From assembly GCF_020520425.1 (NCBI RefSeq), contig NC_079492.1, positions 1,116,001-1,180,000 on the forward strand: 64,000 nucleotides of DNA, in the 5' to 3' direction. Under the pieces are notes generated by a model, which saw only the letters and a program-made list of their open reading frames with translations, was not told the origin of the DNA and did not search any database. Shown one piece after another: positions 36,525 through 53,249 of this stretch. Source of the stretch: Spinacia oleracea (Eukaryota; Streptophyta; Magnoliopsida; Caryophyllales; Amaranthaceae). The translations under genes were made by a program, and so were the position numbers. Each line of letters opens with the position of its first letter. Within the stretch, counting starts at the first letter, position 1.

Positions 36525-36552
36525 CCTATGCACGCTGAGATGCGTGCATAGG
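36525..36552. repeat. Perfect 11-bp inverted repeat near the MULE right flank
   Basis: CCTATGCACGC and GCGTGCATAGG are separated by 6 bases. A 12-bp palindrome, AACGACGTCGTT, lies just to the left near 36508. The pair may mark the upstream region of the transposase gene or the end of the MULE, but no TIR partner is in the window. Confidence 0.6.
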
Positions 36553-36559
36553 TATCCAG

Positions 36560-40146
<3,587 letters not shown>

Positions 40147-40174
40147 TACTCCGTACTCCGTACTCCGTACTCCG
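40147..40174 (+). repeat. TACTCCG x4 microsatellite
   Basis: Four exact 7-bp units lie just upstream of the predicted promoter of the DUF3537 gene. Related TACTCCGTA strings recur elsewhere (for example near 63445). Confidence 0.97.
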
Positions 40175-40188
40175 TATAATAATAAGAG

Positions 40189-40198
40189 TATATATATA
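40189..40198 (+). promoter_or_regulatory. Candidate TATA box of the DUF3537 gene
   Basis: TATATATATA lies about 100 bp upstream of the ATG at 40298, a plausible distance for a short 5'UTR. Confidence 0.45.
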
Positions 40199-40297
40199 CA
40201 AATCCTTGGTCTAAGAGACTAAGACTCTTAAGGTGGGCTAATAGAATCAATTCAAAAATAGGATGGGTTTCTAATACGGTTTTTTCCCTTTGCTAAA

Positions 40298-40853
40298 ATG
40301 GAAGATGAGGAGAGAGAAAATAATGATCATAATGAACATCTTCTTCTTTCATCAAAGTCGTCCCAATTCTCACAAAAGTACATCCTACAATATGAAGATG
40401 ATGAATTAAAGAATCTAAGAGTGTTTCTGAGTTGGGCATGTGTTGATCAATCAAACCCTTGGAAAACGAGCCTATCATGGTCTGTATTGTTCTTGTTTAG
40501 TATTGGGGTTCCAATTTTATCCCATTTTGTATTGCTTTGTTCAACTTGTGATGATGAAGATCATCTTCAACCTTTCGACTCTGTTGTGGAGCTTTCCCTT
40601 TCTTCAATCTCTCTTATTTCTTTCTTTAGCCTTACCAATTTTGCTAGGAAACTTGGTATTAGGAGGTTCCTTTTCCTTGATAAACTTTACGAACAGAGCG
40701 AACGCGTTCGCTTCGGCTATTCAATTCAACTTCAGGTATCTATATATTGTCATTTTATTCCTCTAATCATTTATTTTATGATCAAAACAATAATAATTAA
40801 TACATAATTTGATGTATAGTTTTAATCTTATATAATTATAATTAATTAATTAA

Positions 40854-40893
<40 letters not shown>

Positions 40894-43438
40894 ATAGTTT
40901 CTCTGTTTTATTGCGTGATTATAATTATGTATGTTTACATTTGCTATGCGGGGGTCGGTGGAAAATGCTATAGTAAATAACGGGAACTCTGCAGCTTATT
41001 ATAGGTTGGTAAGCATGTAAGAATTTGGGTTGAGATCATGAATTTGGCTTGGTGGTAGAAGCTAGGATCATGGGTATATAGTAGTTTTCGGCAACTTTGG
41101 CGCATTAAAGTAAGGAGTTTTAGCAAAAGCAAAGCAATATGTAAAATATTGAGAATAAAGCATCTTAAAGAAGAAAAAAAGTTTTAAAAAATCAACTTAT
41201 AAACAAAATATCTTGGCAAATTTTAATTTTATCATCAACTTGTTATTCTTGATCATATATTATACTTTTAGTTGGGTACGTCTTTATGCTTCCACAATAT
41301 GCCCGTACTCATATCAGTAACAATATGGTTGATTAAAAGGGTGTGTTTTTAAGTTTCAAATCCAATAAAGTCAGATACGTTTCAATCAGATTATATTAGC
41401 TAGGAACCGATAAGTTATGTTCAAGTCTTGTAATTAAGTTCTCTACGTTTATTATCTTACAATCAGGTGTGACAAGGTATACGGAGTAACAAGTTATGCT
41501 GGTGTTACTTTTACATAAGATTCATTGTTACTTAATTATCTTGTTTTACTACAGTTTCTTGAATTTCATGTTAGATGTTCCTTATATAGACTGATGTTAC
41601 TTGACTTTCTATGCTGGTGTTACTTATACTTTTATTGTTTTATTGCAGTTTCATGATAATGTTACTTGACTTTCTACAATGGTATTACTTATGCGTTGTA
41701 TTCGTTGTTACTTTTCTTGTTTCATTGCAATTTCTTTCATGTCATGTTAGAGGTTCCTTATATAAACTGGTGTTACTTTATTTTTATTTTATGTTGGTGT
41801 TACTTTTAGTTCCTATTAACCAATGCGTCAGGATTTAAACGCGTTGGACTTATTCATAAGTGTGAACACGCCACACCATCAAGTGGCTGATCACATATAA
41901 AACTTGAGGTTTAACTAATTGTGTTAAATTAATGAATGTTGGGGTTTTGCAGAGATCAATAAAAATCCTATGTATGTTTGTGGTACCATGTTTCATCGGT
42001 GATACGGCATACAAAATATGGTGGTACACAACAGGAGGAAATAAAATCCCACACTTTGGGAACGTAATAGTAAGCCACACTATTGCTTGCTTCTTGGAAC
42101 AATGTTCTTGGCTATATCGAACATCGATCTTCTTCTTGGCTTGTGTACTCTACCGTGTTTGCTGTCATCTTCAGATACTTAGACTCGATGATTTTGCTCA
42201 AGTATTTCAACTCGAAACAGATGTTGCTTTGGTTTTAATGGAGCATCTTAGGATTCGAAAGACTCTTAGGATTATCAGTCATCGTTTTCGAACTTTCCTT
42301 TTGTTTACCTTATTACTTGTTACTGCTAGCCAGTTTGCTTCCTTGCTTGTCACTACCAAGTCTGTTAGTAACATTGATGTCTACACTACTGGAGAACTCG
42401 CGGTAAGTTTATTTTATTTAGGTAAATTTGTCAAAAACTACCTTATAAATTTGTTTTTTTTTTTTTTTTTGGTAAAAAACTACCTTTTAAAAATAAAATG
42501 TTGTAATTAATTATATTTTCTTCGAATTATGAAGGTTGAATCAAATTTGGGGATTGACTTTATCATATGTATCTCACGTATCATTTAATTACCTATTTCC
42601 CGTGAGATGTCACGTGAGATGCACCTACTAAAGTCAATCTCGAAATATTTAATCTGTGCTTAAAATCCGACCATAAGTAGTATCTTACCAGGTAAATTTT
42701 TATTAGGTAGTTAATTACAATATTTTGTTTTTCATATATAAGATACTTTTTTACGAAAATCAAATGTTATAAGGTAGTTTTTGACAAATTTGTCTTTTAT
42801 TTATTACCAACAATCTAGACAGTTTACATATAAATTTATTATATATGGAGTTAATTGTGGTTTTTACATGAATAAAAATGTAGCTTTGCTCCGTGACCCT
42901 AGTAACTGGAGTGTGTATATGCCTAAGAAGTGCAGCAAAGATCACACATAAGGCGCAGGCAATTACTTCGTTGGCTGCAAAATGGCATGTTTGTGCTACA
43001 GTTGACTCTTTGGATGCCATTGATACTGGTCTTGAAGTTCCAATCACTACTACTACATCATTCTCGCCTCTTGCCTTCCCTTATAATACACACTCTGATT
43101 CCGATGAAGAAGAAGGTGACGGTGATGACGACCTTGATAACACTAAGATGGTTCCTGTTTTCGCGCACACTATTTCCTACCAGAAGAGGCAAGCTTTAGG
43201 TACGTAACTATATACTAAAAGACACACCAGAAATGACTCTGTAATACGTTCTGTATTATAATTCAAAAAATAATTATTTATTTTATTGTATTATTTTGCA
43301 GTGACATATCTCGAGAATAATAGAGCTGGGATCACAATATATGGCTTCATGTTGGATAGATCATATCTCCATACTATTTTTGGAGTTGAATTATCCTTGG
43401 TACTTTGGTTGCTTAGCAAGACTGTTGGCATTTCTTAA
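40298..43438 (+). CDS. DUF3537 family multi-pass membrane protein (plant gustatory-receptor-like), four exons
   Basis: Exons 40298-40735, 41953-42402, 42884-43199 and 43302-43438 join with GT-AG sites into 447 codons including the stop (446 aa), with phases 0, 0 and 1. The protein has an acidic N-terminus, several hydrophobic membrane segments (LSWSVLFLFSIGVPILSHFV, LFTLLLVTASQFASLLV, LVTGVCICL), an acidic loop in exon 3 (SDSDEEEGDGDDDLDN) and a conserved-looking C-terminus (YGFMLDRSYLHTIFGVELSL). This matches the plant DUF3537 family, which published structure-based work links to insect gustatory/odorant receptors; its biochemical role is not established. The start is the first ATG after a candidate TATA box. 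Intron 1 has an (AT)n tract near 40860-40890, and intron 2 a MITE. Confidence 0.88.
42421..42794. mobile_element. 374-bp MULE-type MITE in intron 2 of the DUF3537 gene
   Basis: The ends are inverted repeats containing AAATTTGTCAAAAACTACCT, and the element is flanked by the 9-bp direct repeat TTTTATTTA (42412-42420, 42795-42803). A 9-bp TSD indicates Mutator-type mobilisation. It starts 18 bp after the exon 2 donor. Further internal palindromy is visible (TAATTACAATATTTT-type arms). Confidence 0.85.
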
Positions 43439-44099
43439 TTTCTTCCTTGCCAAAAAAATTAAGTCATTGCAATTCATTGGCCGCCCGGTCTTATTTAATT
43501 TCATTTATGTTCCTTGTAAAAAAAAATAAAAAAAATTCGTGTGTCTTATAGGCTATATATAGCATTATGAAATGGTAGTATGGTACATAATATAGAAAAT
43601 TTTCATATTCATGTATTATTAAGGAAATGGAAAATCTTTGTAAGTGCAAATTTTGTTCGAGACAATATTAGTCCATATACAACTTTACGAGAAATGTATC
43701 TGTATATGTCAGAAACAAGTCTTCCCAAACACCATGTGAGTATCCTACATTGATAAAAAATGAGAGAGTTACGTTAATCACTTAATAAGACTAAGGGACT
43801 ACTCTCCTTATTGTCATATGATTTTAAGGTGGAACCTCATTTGGTTATATAAAGTGGACTTTCTCTCTTGAATTTACACATCTTTTACCGAAAATAATGT
43901 TTGTTTAAAGATCATTAAAAAAAGTGATTTCTGTTTGATTCGTGTGGGTTTGGAGTATTCAGGTTTGATGTGTTAAAGGTTTATTCACATATCTGTACAT
44001 TTGGTTGACGCGTGTACGTCAAGTATGCTTTTTTATTTATTTTAAAGTTGGTGTTTGTTCGAGTATGATTAATATGTGATTATGCTTGAGTTTTTCGTG
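43439..44099. other. Intergenic, nothing recognised
   Basis: 3' flank of the DUF3537 gene, with no frame or repeat I can support. Confidence 0.5.
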
Positions 44100-44660
44100 A
44101 TATATAATGGCAAATCGATTCTTCATGTGTCGTAAGACATAGACGGTTTTCCACGTGTCGTGAGACATAAACGGTTTTCCTGTGTCGTAAAATATGGACG
44201 GTTCTCCTTGTGTCGTGCCGGTGAGATATGTTTCGGCTCTCCTTGTGTCGTCACACAGGGTTTGGTTCTCCTTGTGTCGTGAGAGTTAATTCAGTTCTCC
44301 TTTTACCGTGAGACAAGATTTATATTGGTGTTTTTTTACGTGTACCTTGAAACGTCAGGACATTCCCTTGAAACGACAAGACAAGCGCACTTGGTTTTCC
44401 CTGTATGAAACGACATGACTCCTTGAAATGACAGGAAGCATATTGGTTTTCCTAGTACGAAATGACACGAAGCATATTGGTTTTCCTAGAATGAAACGGC
44501 ATGACTCCTGGAAACGATAGGACGAGCATATGACAGGACAAGGATATGACTTTTTTTATTGTTGTACGAAACGACATGACTCCTTGAAACGACAGGAAAA
44601 ATATTGGTTTTCCTTGTACGAAACGACATGACTCTTTGACACGACAGGACATGCCATATG
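44100..44660. repeat. Two-part degenerate minisatellite
   Basis: The first part (44120-44320) repeats GGTTCTCCTTGTGTCGTGAG-like units. The second (44350-44655) repeats ATTGGTTTTCCT, TACGAAACGACATGACTCC and TTGAAACGACAGGA units. The two unit types share the GGTTYTCCTTGT segment, suggesting one array that diverged. Confidence 0.8.
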
Positions 44661-45574
44661 GCATTTTTTATTTATTTCTCCAATTGCAACGTTCTGAAAC
44701 TGTCCTTTCGATTACGGGAGGGTATTGAGGATAACGTAGTTAATGATAGAATATCGTATGTGGTAGAAATGTTCAAAAAGTAAAATAGCCATGTGTCCTA
44801 TATGTGAACTAATGATTCCTAATTGCAATATGCGTCACTTTGAGTTGTTTTTACATATTTCAAATATATTTCACCTCATTCACACCCGATCGACGCGAAT
44901 CACCCTGTGGATGAGGATGGATCGGACGTGAATGAAGTATTTTACGGGTGATGGGTGAGTTGGATGATGGATGCCATATCGTGGATGAATGCGGGTTGAG
45001 CCTCACCCGATCCAAACCCAATCCATTGCCACTCATATTTATGACTTATTATTACAAGAAACACCTTTCAAAAGATATTGACAATATGTCCTTTCCATTT
45101 TTTTGATAGTGCCCAATCAATCATCTATAAAATCAGAAAAGTATAACCAAAGCAATTACGTTTTTCATAAGAAAATTAATTTTAAACCAAAATCGTGATG
45201 AATAGCACGTATAACTTTTATTCAACAACAAAAATCACGTATAAATTGGATTGTATAGATACTTTTGACAATTTTCTTAACTTTTGATCATGTATTTGTG
45301 ATGAAATCTTCCAATAGGTATTAAACCTTTGGTTAAAATACTTTATGAAGAAAAATAAAGAGGCTAGAATAATAATTAATATTATTTTTATTAATATTGT
45401 TTTACATGCATCCTATGATATACTCACACATCGCGTGCTTAACATACCATTTTTAATAAAATGAACCCACATTTAATCCAAATTGAACCATTTTTTTAAA
45501 GAAAACAGAAAGCAACCCAAATTGAAAGCCAAAAGGTCAAATTTGGGATCTTTCATCTATTATCAAGTAGTCAA
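44661..45574. other. Intergenic / upstream region of MPC1
   Basis: AT-rich, with a short GGATGATGG-rich stretch near 44920-45020. No gene is recognised. Confidence 0.5.
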
Positions 45575-45691
45575 GTTTATTCGAGCTGAAGAGAAGGGAG
45601 TCCCGCCTGAGACATTCCACCATTAACCGACGGCTGGGAGGTTGTTGATCGACGACTCACATCCAATTCTGCGTTTCATCCCAATTTCTAG
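45575..45691 (+). other. Probable 5'UTR exon of MPC1
   Basis: A GC-richer stretch ends at TTTCTAG followed by GTATTG, a plausible donor. The acceptor before the MPC1 start codon is at 47558. The start of the exon is approximate. Confidence 0.5.
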
Positions 45692-47565
45692 GTATTGTTT
45701 TTCGCAAATCTTCGTTAATTGCGATTATGATTTTACCAATCCCTACAACTTCATTGCGATGAATTCATAAAAAAACACTCCTAAATTCCACGGCTATGCT
45801 TCTTGATCTATTTTTTTTGCTTTCAGTTTTGATTAAATTAACATGTATAGCTTCTATATACCTTATTTTTGCCTTCTAAATTTAGGGATTGCAAGTAAAC
45901 AATGTCGTTTATTGGGCTCATATCCAATTTTCGAAAGTTTACATTGTTTTTAACCTCAATTCAAGCTGCAAAATTAGATTAGTTGTTCATATTTCTTATT
46001 TTAAAGCATTATTTTTTGCAGAGTTTAATCTTGGAATCTGTTGTATGTATCCACGTATTGGATACTTGGTTTATAGTTGAATTTAGTATATTTATGCAAA
46101 ATGTTGTGTCATTTGAATGGTCTTGTTCTGTCTGATCTCGTTAAATACTTGTTGTTAACCTTATATTCTTACTTTGTCAAAAGTTCATTACCTTTCCTAA
46201 AGCTCAAAAGTGAACCAATCAGTACTTCCTTTAAGTCCAACTTCTCTAAGGAAGTGAGCATCAACTAAATGAAACTACTTCTTAGTACGACGCGTTTGGT
46301 ACGGTGTAGGAATACTTTGAGATATGTGAAGAGTAGTAATCTTCCTAGTGCTATTGGTTTCTTATGTGGATAACGATTATACAAAGACTTGGAATGATTA
46401 AAGAGTAGGGGGCGGGGGGAGTGTTGTTGGTTTATTATTCTGAAGTATGAACTAATAGTCTAATAGGAGGTCACGTTTGGATTTTCACTCTAGAGGAGGG
46501 ACCATTTTTGGGGGAAGATCTTATGGAAGTGGATGGTTTTATACAATTATGAGATAGGATTAACCCTTCTCAATTTACACAACTCTTAGACGCAATGTTG
46601 AATGGAAAAAGTATCAACTTGTACGTTTGTATTTTGCATTTCATATGTGTTCTTTACATGTTTCCATGCTGACAATCTTGGTGCTGTTTGAATGTCCCTA
46701 TGATGAATTGTTTGAGATATTGGAAATGGGTAGATCAATATATAGAAAATATAGGCTATTAATACTTGTGTAGATTCAAGTGAAATTGATAAGATGTGTG
46801 CTAGGTTGTTGAAACTAAGATTTTAGTTATGATTAACTTCAAGTCTTAATTGATAAAATTCTATGAATTTCTTTGACTTTTAGTAAAAATGATACTTCTT
46901 TTATTTTATAACAAATTATTTCATTGATAGAAAAATATGAAATTTCTAATGATATGTGATTGGGAACTATTTGGTATTAGAAAAATGATTTATTATCTTG
47001 AAACATTGTATGTTGGATCGGATCGTTGAATCGGATCGTATTAAGATCCTACCACTCCAACATTTTATCGAAGTAGGATCACCAATATTAAGATCCTACC
47101 TAAGATCCGGATCGTTGGCGTGTTTTTCGATCGTAGAGTCATAAGATCCGGATCGAGAGTATAACGATCATGTTCGTTTGTCATCTTCACATTATTTTTC
47201 CTGGGAATGTTGTTGGCCTTTCTTTAAGTCACTTCATCAGTTCATTGTGACACCAACTTGGCTTGAGAAGATGACAAGTTGCAAAAACAATGAATATTTG
47301 TAATGTAGAAGTTTTGTATTGTAGTTAAGAAGTTCTGCTGAAGGATCAACTTTTTCTTGGCTTGTTCCTTTACTAGGTTGGAAATGTTTTAGTATTATGT
47401 GATGTCTAAGCTGTTGGTGTAGGTGTTTATCTGGGAGTTAAGTGCAAAAATGTTTTTGCTACTGAGGATTTGCCAATACTCATAGCTTGCTTACAGAGGA
47501 AAGGGAGATAGCTATTTTCCAGTATCTAACTTTTTATTCTTGTTTTTTCTCCTTACAGGCGATAT

Positions 47566-49572
47566 ATGGCTTCTACTTTCCGTGCATTTTTGAACAGTCC
47601 TGTTGGCCCTAAAACAACTCATTTTTGGGGCCCTGTTGCCAACTGGGGATTCGTTGCTGCTGTATGCTTCTTTACTCTAATTGAAAACATATAAATAACT
47701 TTTGTTAATTGAGCTTTGCAACTTATTGTCTGTGTTTTCTATGGAACTGACAGGGGCTTGTGGACATGAATAAACCTCCTGAAAAGATATCTGGCAACAT
47801 GAGTGCAGGTTTACATTGCTGCTGATTTTACAAAGAAAGTATACTTTCATTATGCATATTGTGATAGTTATCTGATTTTATGCCCTTGTTTTTGGTGTTT
47901 CAGCGATGTGTGTTTATTCAGGATTATTCATGAGGTTTGCGTGGATGGTTCAGCCTCGTAATTACTTACTTCTAGCATGCCATGCTTCAAATGAGACTGT
48001 TCAACTATACCAACTTTCCCGGTGGGCAAGGGCTAATGGGTAAGGTTTTAGAAGTATTTCCTTGTTCAGACATTCCACGTTTGCTACTTAATTTTGGCTG
48101 CATGTTTTCCGTTTGTTGTAATGAATGCAATAAAGATTAACAAAGAACGACAAACAAGAACACCCAGGTTTAACGTGATTTACTAACAATGTGATAACTA
48201 TGTCTACACGCAGAGGAGAGGAAGTTTTATTGATCTTGAGGAGAATAGATTACAGATTCAGACTTGGTTAATGACCTAGGAAGTTTATTTATTACCTCCA
48301 AAATAGCCAATAGGCACCAAATAGACCTAAACAAAAAACTGTAGGCCAACATAAAAAATATTGTGCTGGGTCACTCTAAAAGAGAAACATATCAACTATC
48401 AAGGCATATCCCACACTTTTTTGTTCTTCCGTTTTGATGGAATCAAGGACGGGCTTTCCAACTTTCCTTCTCAGTTTCCACTTTGAAACTTTTATGAAGT
48501 TGGTGCTTTCTCATGTTAAGAAAAGGTAATAGTTTGTAGGGATAGATTATGATTTAGTTAGTGACTTAGGTATAATGTCTGTGAAACAGGAGTATGCTTG
48601 AAACATTTAATTTCCTAGATTTTGGCAGTGGAGCTGAGCTGGTTGGACCTATTTAAGGGATATCAGCTAGCCAAACCCATTATTTCTTTAATAGCTTAGA
48701 AGTTGGAAGGCTAGTTGAATACATACGGTCTTGCAGAGTACTCCATAGTATAGTTATTAACAGATTGGATCTCATAGTATTTAGCTCTCAGTCTAGGGAG
48801 CCATGGAACATGGAAGTAGCAACATTTCAAAAGCTATTATTTTACACCAAGATATCTAGAATTGAAGGTCCATTTTGACAAGTCAACGGAACTCAGCCCC
48901 TTTGTTTTGTAAGTTCTAATCCAAGGTGTGGTGGGATATCATAATTTGCATTAGTTTAATCGTAGAAAAAACAAACTAAACTTGAAACCATATCCAACCC
49001 ATTCAGATAGACCAAAATTTGTGGTGTATGTCTGTGTCTTGACCAAACTGAACTTTTAAAGTATTGAGTAACCTCAAGAGTCCAGATCAGAAGAAAGGAG
49101 AGAATAAATGAGATACAGCCTGAAATTGGTTGATAACTTGTTTCTAAACTGAAAAATATCTCAATCTAAAGATACCCTGACAGGGAAAACTAAAGCACCA
49201 ACAGTCATGGCTAACGAGTGACTGAGAATACTAGAAAGAATTTGGTCATTATTTTTAGCTTACAAATACAAAACACACAACACTTACCGATCTAGGATAG
49301 TTACACTTACATGTTATCTATTGCTCTTTTACAGGTTTATGATTTAGATTTATGTGCCTTAAATTTTTGGTGGATCATTTTATATAGTTAAAGTGCAGAT
49401 GAATGGATGTTTCATTGTTTCAGTTGGACATTGATGGATTTAAATGTTAATGCAGTTGTGGACTTACTGTTTTGTGTTCACTGCAAGTGCTGTGGCTTCT
49501 ATAACAAATATTATTGATCTATTATGCAGGTACTTGTCTCAAAAGAAAGACGAAGATACATCATCACAATGA
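47566..49572 (+). CDS. MPC1: Mitochondrial pyruvate carrier 1, four coding exons
   Basis: Coding exons 47566-47661, 47754-47808, 47904-48039 and 49530-49572 give 110 codons including the stop (109 aa), the usual length for plant MPC1. Conserved stretches include [57 protein letters not shown] and [18 protein letters not shown]. The protein is a small inner-membrane subunit that works with an MPC2-type partner to import pyruvate into the matrix. The start is the first ATG after the acceptor at 47558. An intron of about 1.87 kb separates it from the 5'UTR exon, and the last intron is 1.5 kb. No defect is seen. Confidence 0.96.
48115..48430. repeat. Possible LTR remnant in the last MPC1 intron
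   Basis: The string ACCCAGGTTTAACGTGATTTA with TGTCTACACGCAGAGGAGAG resembles a motif found in many plant copia LTRs. No ends or TSD were found, so this is tentative. Confidence 0.35.
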
Positions 49573-50279
49573 TTCATTGGATTTACTGATCTTCAGTTGG
49601 CACTTCTGTTGCATTTTGTATCAGCGATTGAATTATACATTTGTACGCCACCTCACCACACCATGAATTTAAGAAGATTGTGCAAGAAAATTTAAGTTTA
49701 CCTGAATTCTTATGGTGTTACTTTCTTTTCCATGATCAAATTTTCAGTTATGGCAACATATACTTGCTGGTTGCTGCTAAACATTTCTAACACTTGATAT
49801 CGTTATGATGTTCAGAACGTTTTGGTTATACGGTCTTGCCTTGCTTTATTTGTATAATGCGAGAATTCCTTAACTAAACTAAGCAAATCACATTAAATCA
49901 AATCAATACTACCATGGTACTCTTCCACAGGTAAACATGGGTTTGCTTTTATTCCAAGTTGCACATTAAATTGGTGTATTTGCCAGGATCAACTACTACC
50001 ATTAAGCAAACCCGTCAGAGGAGAGAAAACGATTAAATGGTATGGAGTTAGTTGCCCTACATTATTGATTTACGGATATACGCAGGCTATGTTTTACCGG
50101 ACTTATTTTGACTTATTTCAAAAAAAATAAGATCGAATAAATTTACTTCATTTCATATAAGTTCAGAAAAAGTAATTTTTTTTTAAGACATTTGTTTACA
50201 CAAATAAATTGAGTCGACAAAATAAATTTTTCAGATAAAATAATATCAGATAACTTCAGTTAAAAGTATTGTATCATGC

Positions 50280-50280
<1 letters not shown>

Positions 50281-50324
<44 letters not shown>

Positions 50325-50370
50325 ATAATAATAATGTTAAAACCCCCCTAATAAAGATACCGGTTCTAAT

Positions 50371-50403
<33 letters not shown>
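50281..50403. repeat. Poly-A and (AAT)n/(TAA)n microsatellites
   Basis: An A run of roughly 40 bases is followed by AAT repeats. After a short gap a second run of about ten TAA units follows. Confidence 0.97.
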
Positions 50404-50439
50404 TGCATTATTAAACATTTGCCTTTCTTTTCTTCCCTT

Positions 50440-50605
50440 TTTCTCGACCTCCAGTTAAGTCAGTAAAAGAAATCAAAGACCGCAGCGAAGGTAAACACCC
50501 CTGTGACGGTGGTCGCCGGCTATCTCTGGCGGTTCTCGCGCGTCGTCAGTTACGATCGCAGCTTAATTATTCTTCACTCGTTTTTCTACAACCTTCATTT
50601 GTGAG
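50440..50605 (+). other. Candidate non-coding first exon, possibly of rps10
   Basis: A GC-rich, exon-like stretch ends at TTTGTGAG followed by GTTAGCC, a plausible donor. No plus-strand host coding exon is seen before 63680, so it could be the 5'UTR exon of the rps10 gene, with a 13-kb intron full of transposons. This is an inference from position only. Confidence 0.3.
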
Positions 50606-53249
50606 GTTAGCCCTAATTTCTTCTAACTGCGGTGAATTTATGGGCTTGTAGTTCTAGATTTCATGCTCTTAATTTCATGTTTTAATGGGAGTTCAATTAC
50701 ATGCTTTATTCTTTTGAGTTATTGTTTTTTTTTAGTCCCTGTTTTAGTACTTTGGTTTTCCCCTCATGTGAGTGATGTATGTACTGTGATGAAGTAATTT
50801 TTTTTTGTAAATTTTGAAGTTAAGTGTTTCTGTTTTTCAATTGTAAACTTGTGTATAAAAGTATAATTCTTATCTTGGATTTAACTAATTAGAATATGGA
50901 GCTCTAAAATTGTGGAAAAAGAAGGTGGTGTGTCATATTTAGGCGGGGAAAATAAGTTTTTGTTCTTTGATCCTGGTTTGAATTTGTCGGAGGTTTTGAG
51001 TAAGATATATGAAGTTGTGGGGCGTGATCCACTATATGTAGAGTTGTAAATGCGAATGAGCTAATATATAACTCATACAACAGCTATTGTACCTAGAACA
51101 GGTCCTAAGCAACAATTTTTGGTTGAAAATTTGGGTTTTTTTCCTTCAAGTATGCCCTCAAATGTGTCTGTAACAGAAACTGAATGCATCTTCAATGCAA
51201 ACTGAATATACCAATATGATTTGGTTTAAGAATGCTGCTGGTTTAAGAATGTATCTTCAATGCAAACTGAATGACTCTTGTCTCATGTACCCGAATCTAT
51301 TTCTTTTGATAATAAGGCTTTGGTTTTGTTGTTGTCTTTGTTACGAGGGGTTGCGGACCTGATTATATGCACGGGTAATGAGCCATCATGTCGAAGGGAC
51401 CATTTGTCCATTTAGGTAGATGTTGAGGCCCATAAACTAGCATATTCCTCCAAAAAACCAAAGTTTTTTTATTATGAAGTCGTCATTTTATTTCAAAGTT
51501 TTCAAAATATTTGTTCCAATCTCTGATGTTAGTCCAGATCCCCAATCTCATTGTCACCACCCTCATCAGCCGGATAGATAGTTTTAATAATTCCTGGGGT
51601 AGAACTGGGTCCAGAGATGATTTGATCTGTTTCGTTCTTGAAGGCATAAGGTTCTATTTTTTTGGTGAATTCTAAATTCTTATTTCTTGTCATTCTACCC
51701 GGGTTTTGTTAAGATTCTTGCATCAGTTCACTAAACATCTCCCAGCTTGTATTCAGCAGTTTGTCCTGGCATTAAATATGTCTACCTTACAATTTGGTTT
51801 TGCTACTACTAAATCTGGGTATAACTTAGAAGCTATTGGAGCCATTCCTAAACCAAGAACCAAAGTGCAACCATAAATTTTATTTGAAGATACACTACAC
51901 AATTAAATAATGAGACTGTTGTATACTGCTTTCCCTTCCTCATCACTTAGTTGTTTCCTGGTTTGTTCTACACCTGTTTTGGCACTGCTCTCATCTTCCA
52001 AGCTACATCCCATCTTTTCAGCCACTTTTTAATTTGTTTGTTACTGTTTCCGTCATTTATGTTTAACTCCATATTTTTGAAGTGGTAGTTGTTTCCTTTT
52101 TTGGCATTGGTTATCGATATGAGGGTTATGTTAAAAAAATCTTGGCAGTGGGACAATAATAGGAAGGACGGTCTCTAGTCTTTAGATATAGAATAAACAT
52201 GGTTTCGAAGCCCTTTCGAACTAAAGTATTGTGTTACTTATGTAGGCGAATGATACTTTGCATCTTAACTCTATGTTGTAGTTCTGTCACTCATGCTTTG
52301 ATCGCCTTGTATTTGTAATTAACCCCCTAATCCTCTTTACAAAATAATTCAACTTCAACCTTTGTTATTAAACAAGTTGTGGTCATCATTAGTAAATAAG
52401 AATACACTTTCTTATCCAGAATGAAAATCTCAGTGAACTTTGAACCAAGTCTCAACATGTTACTTTCATTAACCTGAGTACTGATAGTTAAATACATGAG
52501 CCAAATATTAGATGTTAAAATGTAATGGCTTCCTGTGTAACTTGGTTGCAGATGTGCCTATGTTGGAAAACCTTTAAAAGCCTGTAATTTAGTGTGACAG
52601 AACTACATCATAGAGTTAAGATGCAAAGTATCATTAGCATGTCAAACCTTCTTAAACCAAATCATTAGACAGTAGGGCTTTGTGCTTGAATGATATCGTA
52701 GCAAATCTGAATAAAATAAAACCCAATTCAGGTATTACTGTACTTCCTATATGCTGCAATGCGTTTCCTTTTTATTACCTATTTTATTCTTTATAGATGA
52801 CATGGCAGCCGTAGGATCAGGGACACTGTTTTATACAAGTATTTAGAGTTCAGAAAAGATACTGTGTTGTAGAATGATTTTCTTCAGTAATGTCAAATGA
52901 TGTGGTAAATTTACTCCAGTCTTATGCAGTATTCTGCTTTGTTTTTGGATCAGAAAAATCATGGGTTTCTAGGAAAGAACCATGATTGATATTAGGTCTG
53001 TTGGATCTTTAGTAGCAATATCTTTGTGCACAAGCTGGTTAATGTAAAAGTGATCGAATATGCCAAGTCCCAACTTAATTTCTTTGCCACTTTAAAATCT
53101 GACTTTGGATGTGCTACCCTTTCATTGCTGAGGTTGAATATGGGTTCGGAGGTTGTTAATCTTCTCCGCTAGCGTATGAAAAGGAGACAAATATTTGCTC
53201 ATTCTTCTTTCAACTCATTTTTTATGATATTTACACTAGTATATCCTAA
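50606..53249. other. Long non-coding stretch with an inverted repeat
   Basis: No coding exon is recognised. It contains a local duplication of ATCTTCAATGCAAACTGAAT (51188 and 51253 regions) and the foldback at 52249-52635. Confidence 0.5.
52249..52635. mobile_element. Foldback or MITE-like element with 42-bp inverted arms
   Basis: The arms at 52249-52290 and 52594-52635 are inverted copies (AATGATACTTTGCATCTTAA...) with one mismatch by eye. No flanking TSD is obvious, so the class is undetermined. Confidence 0.55.
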
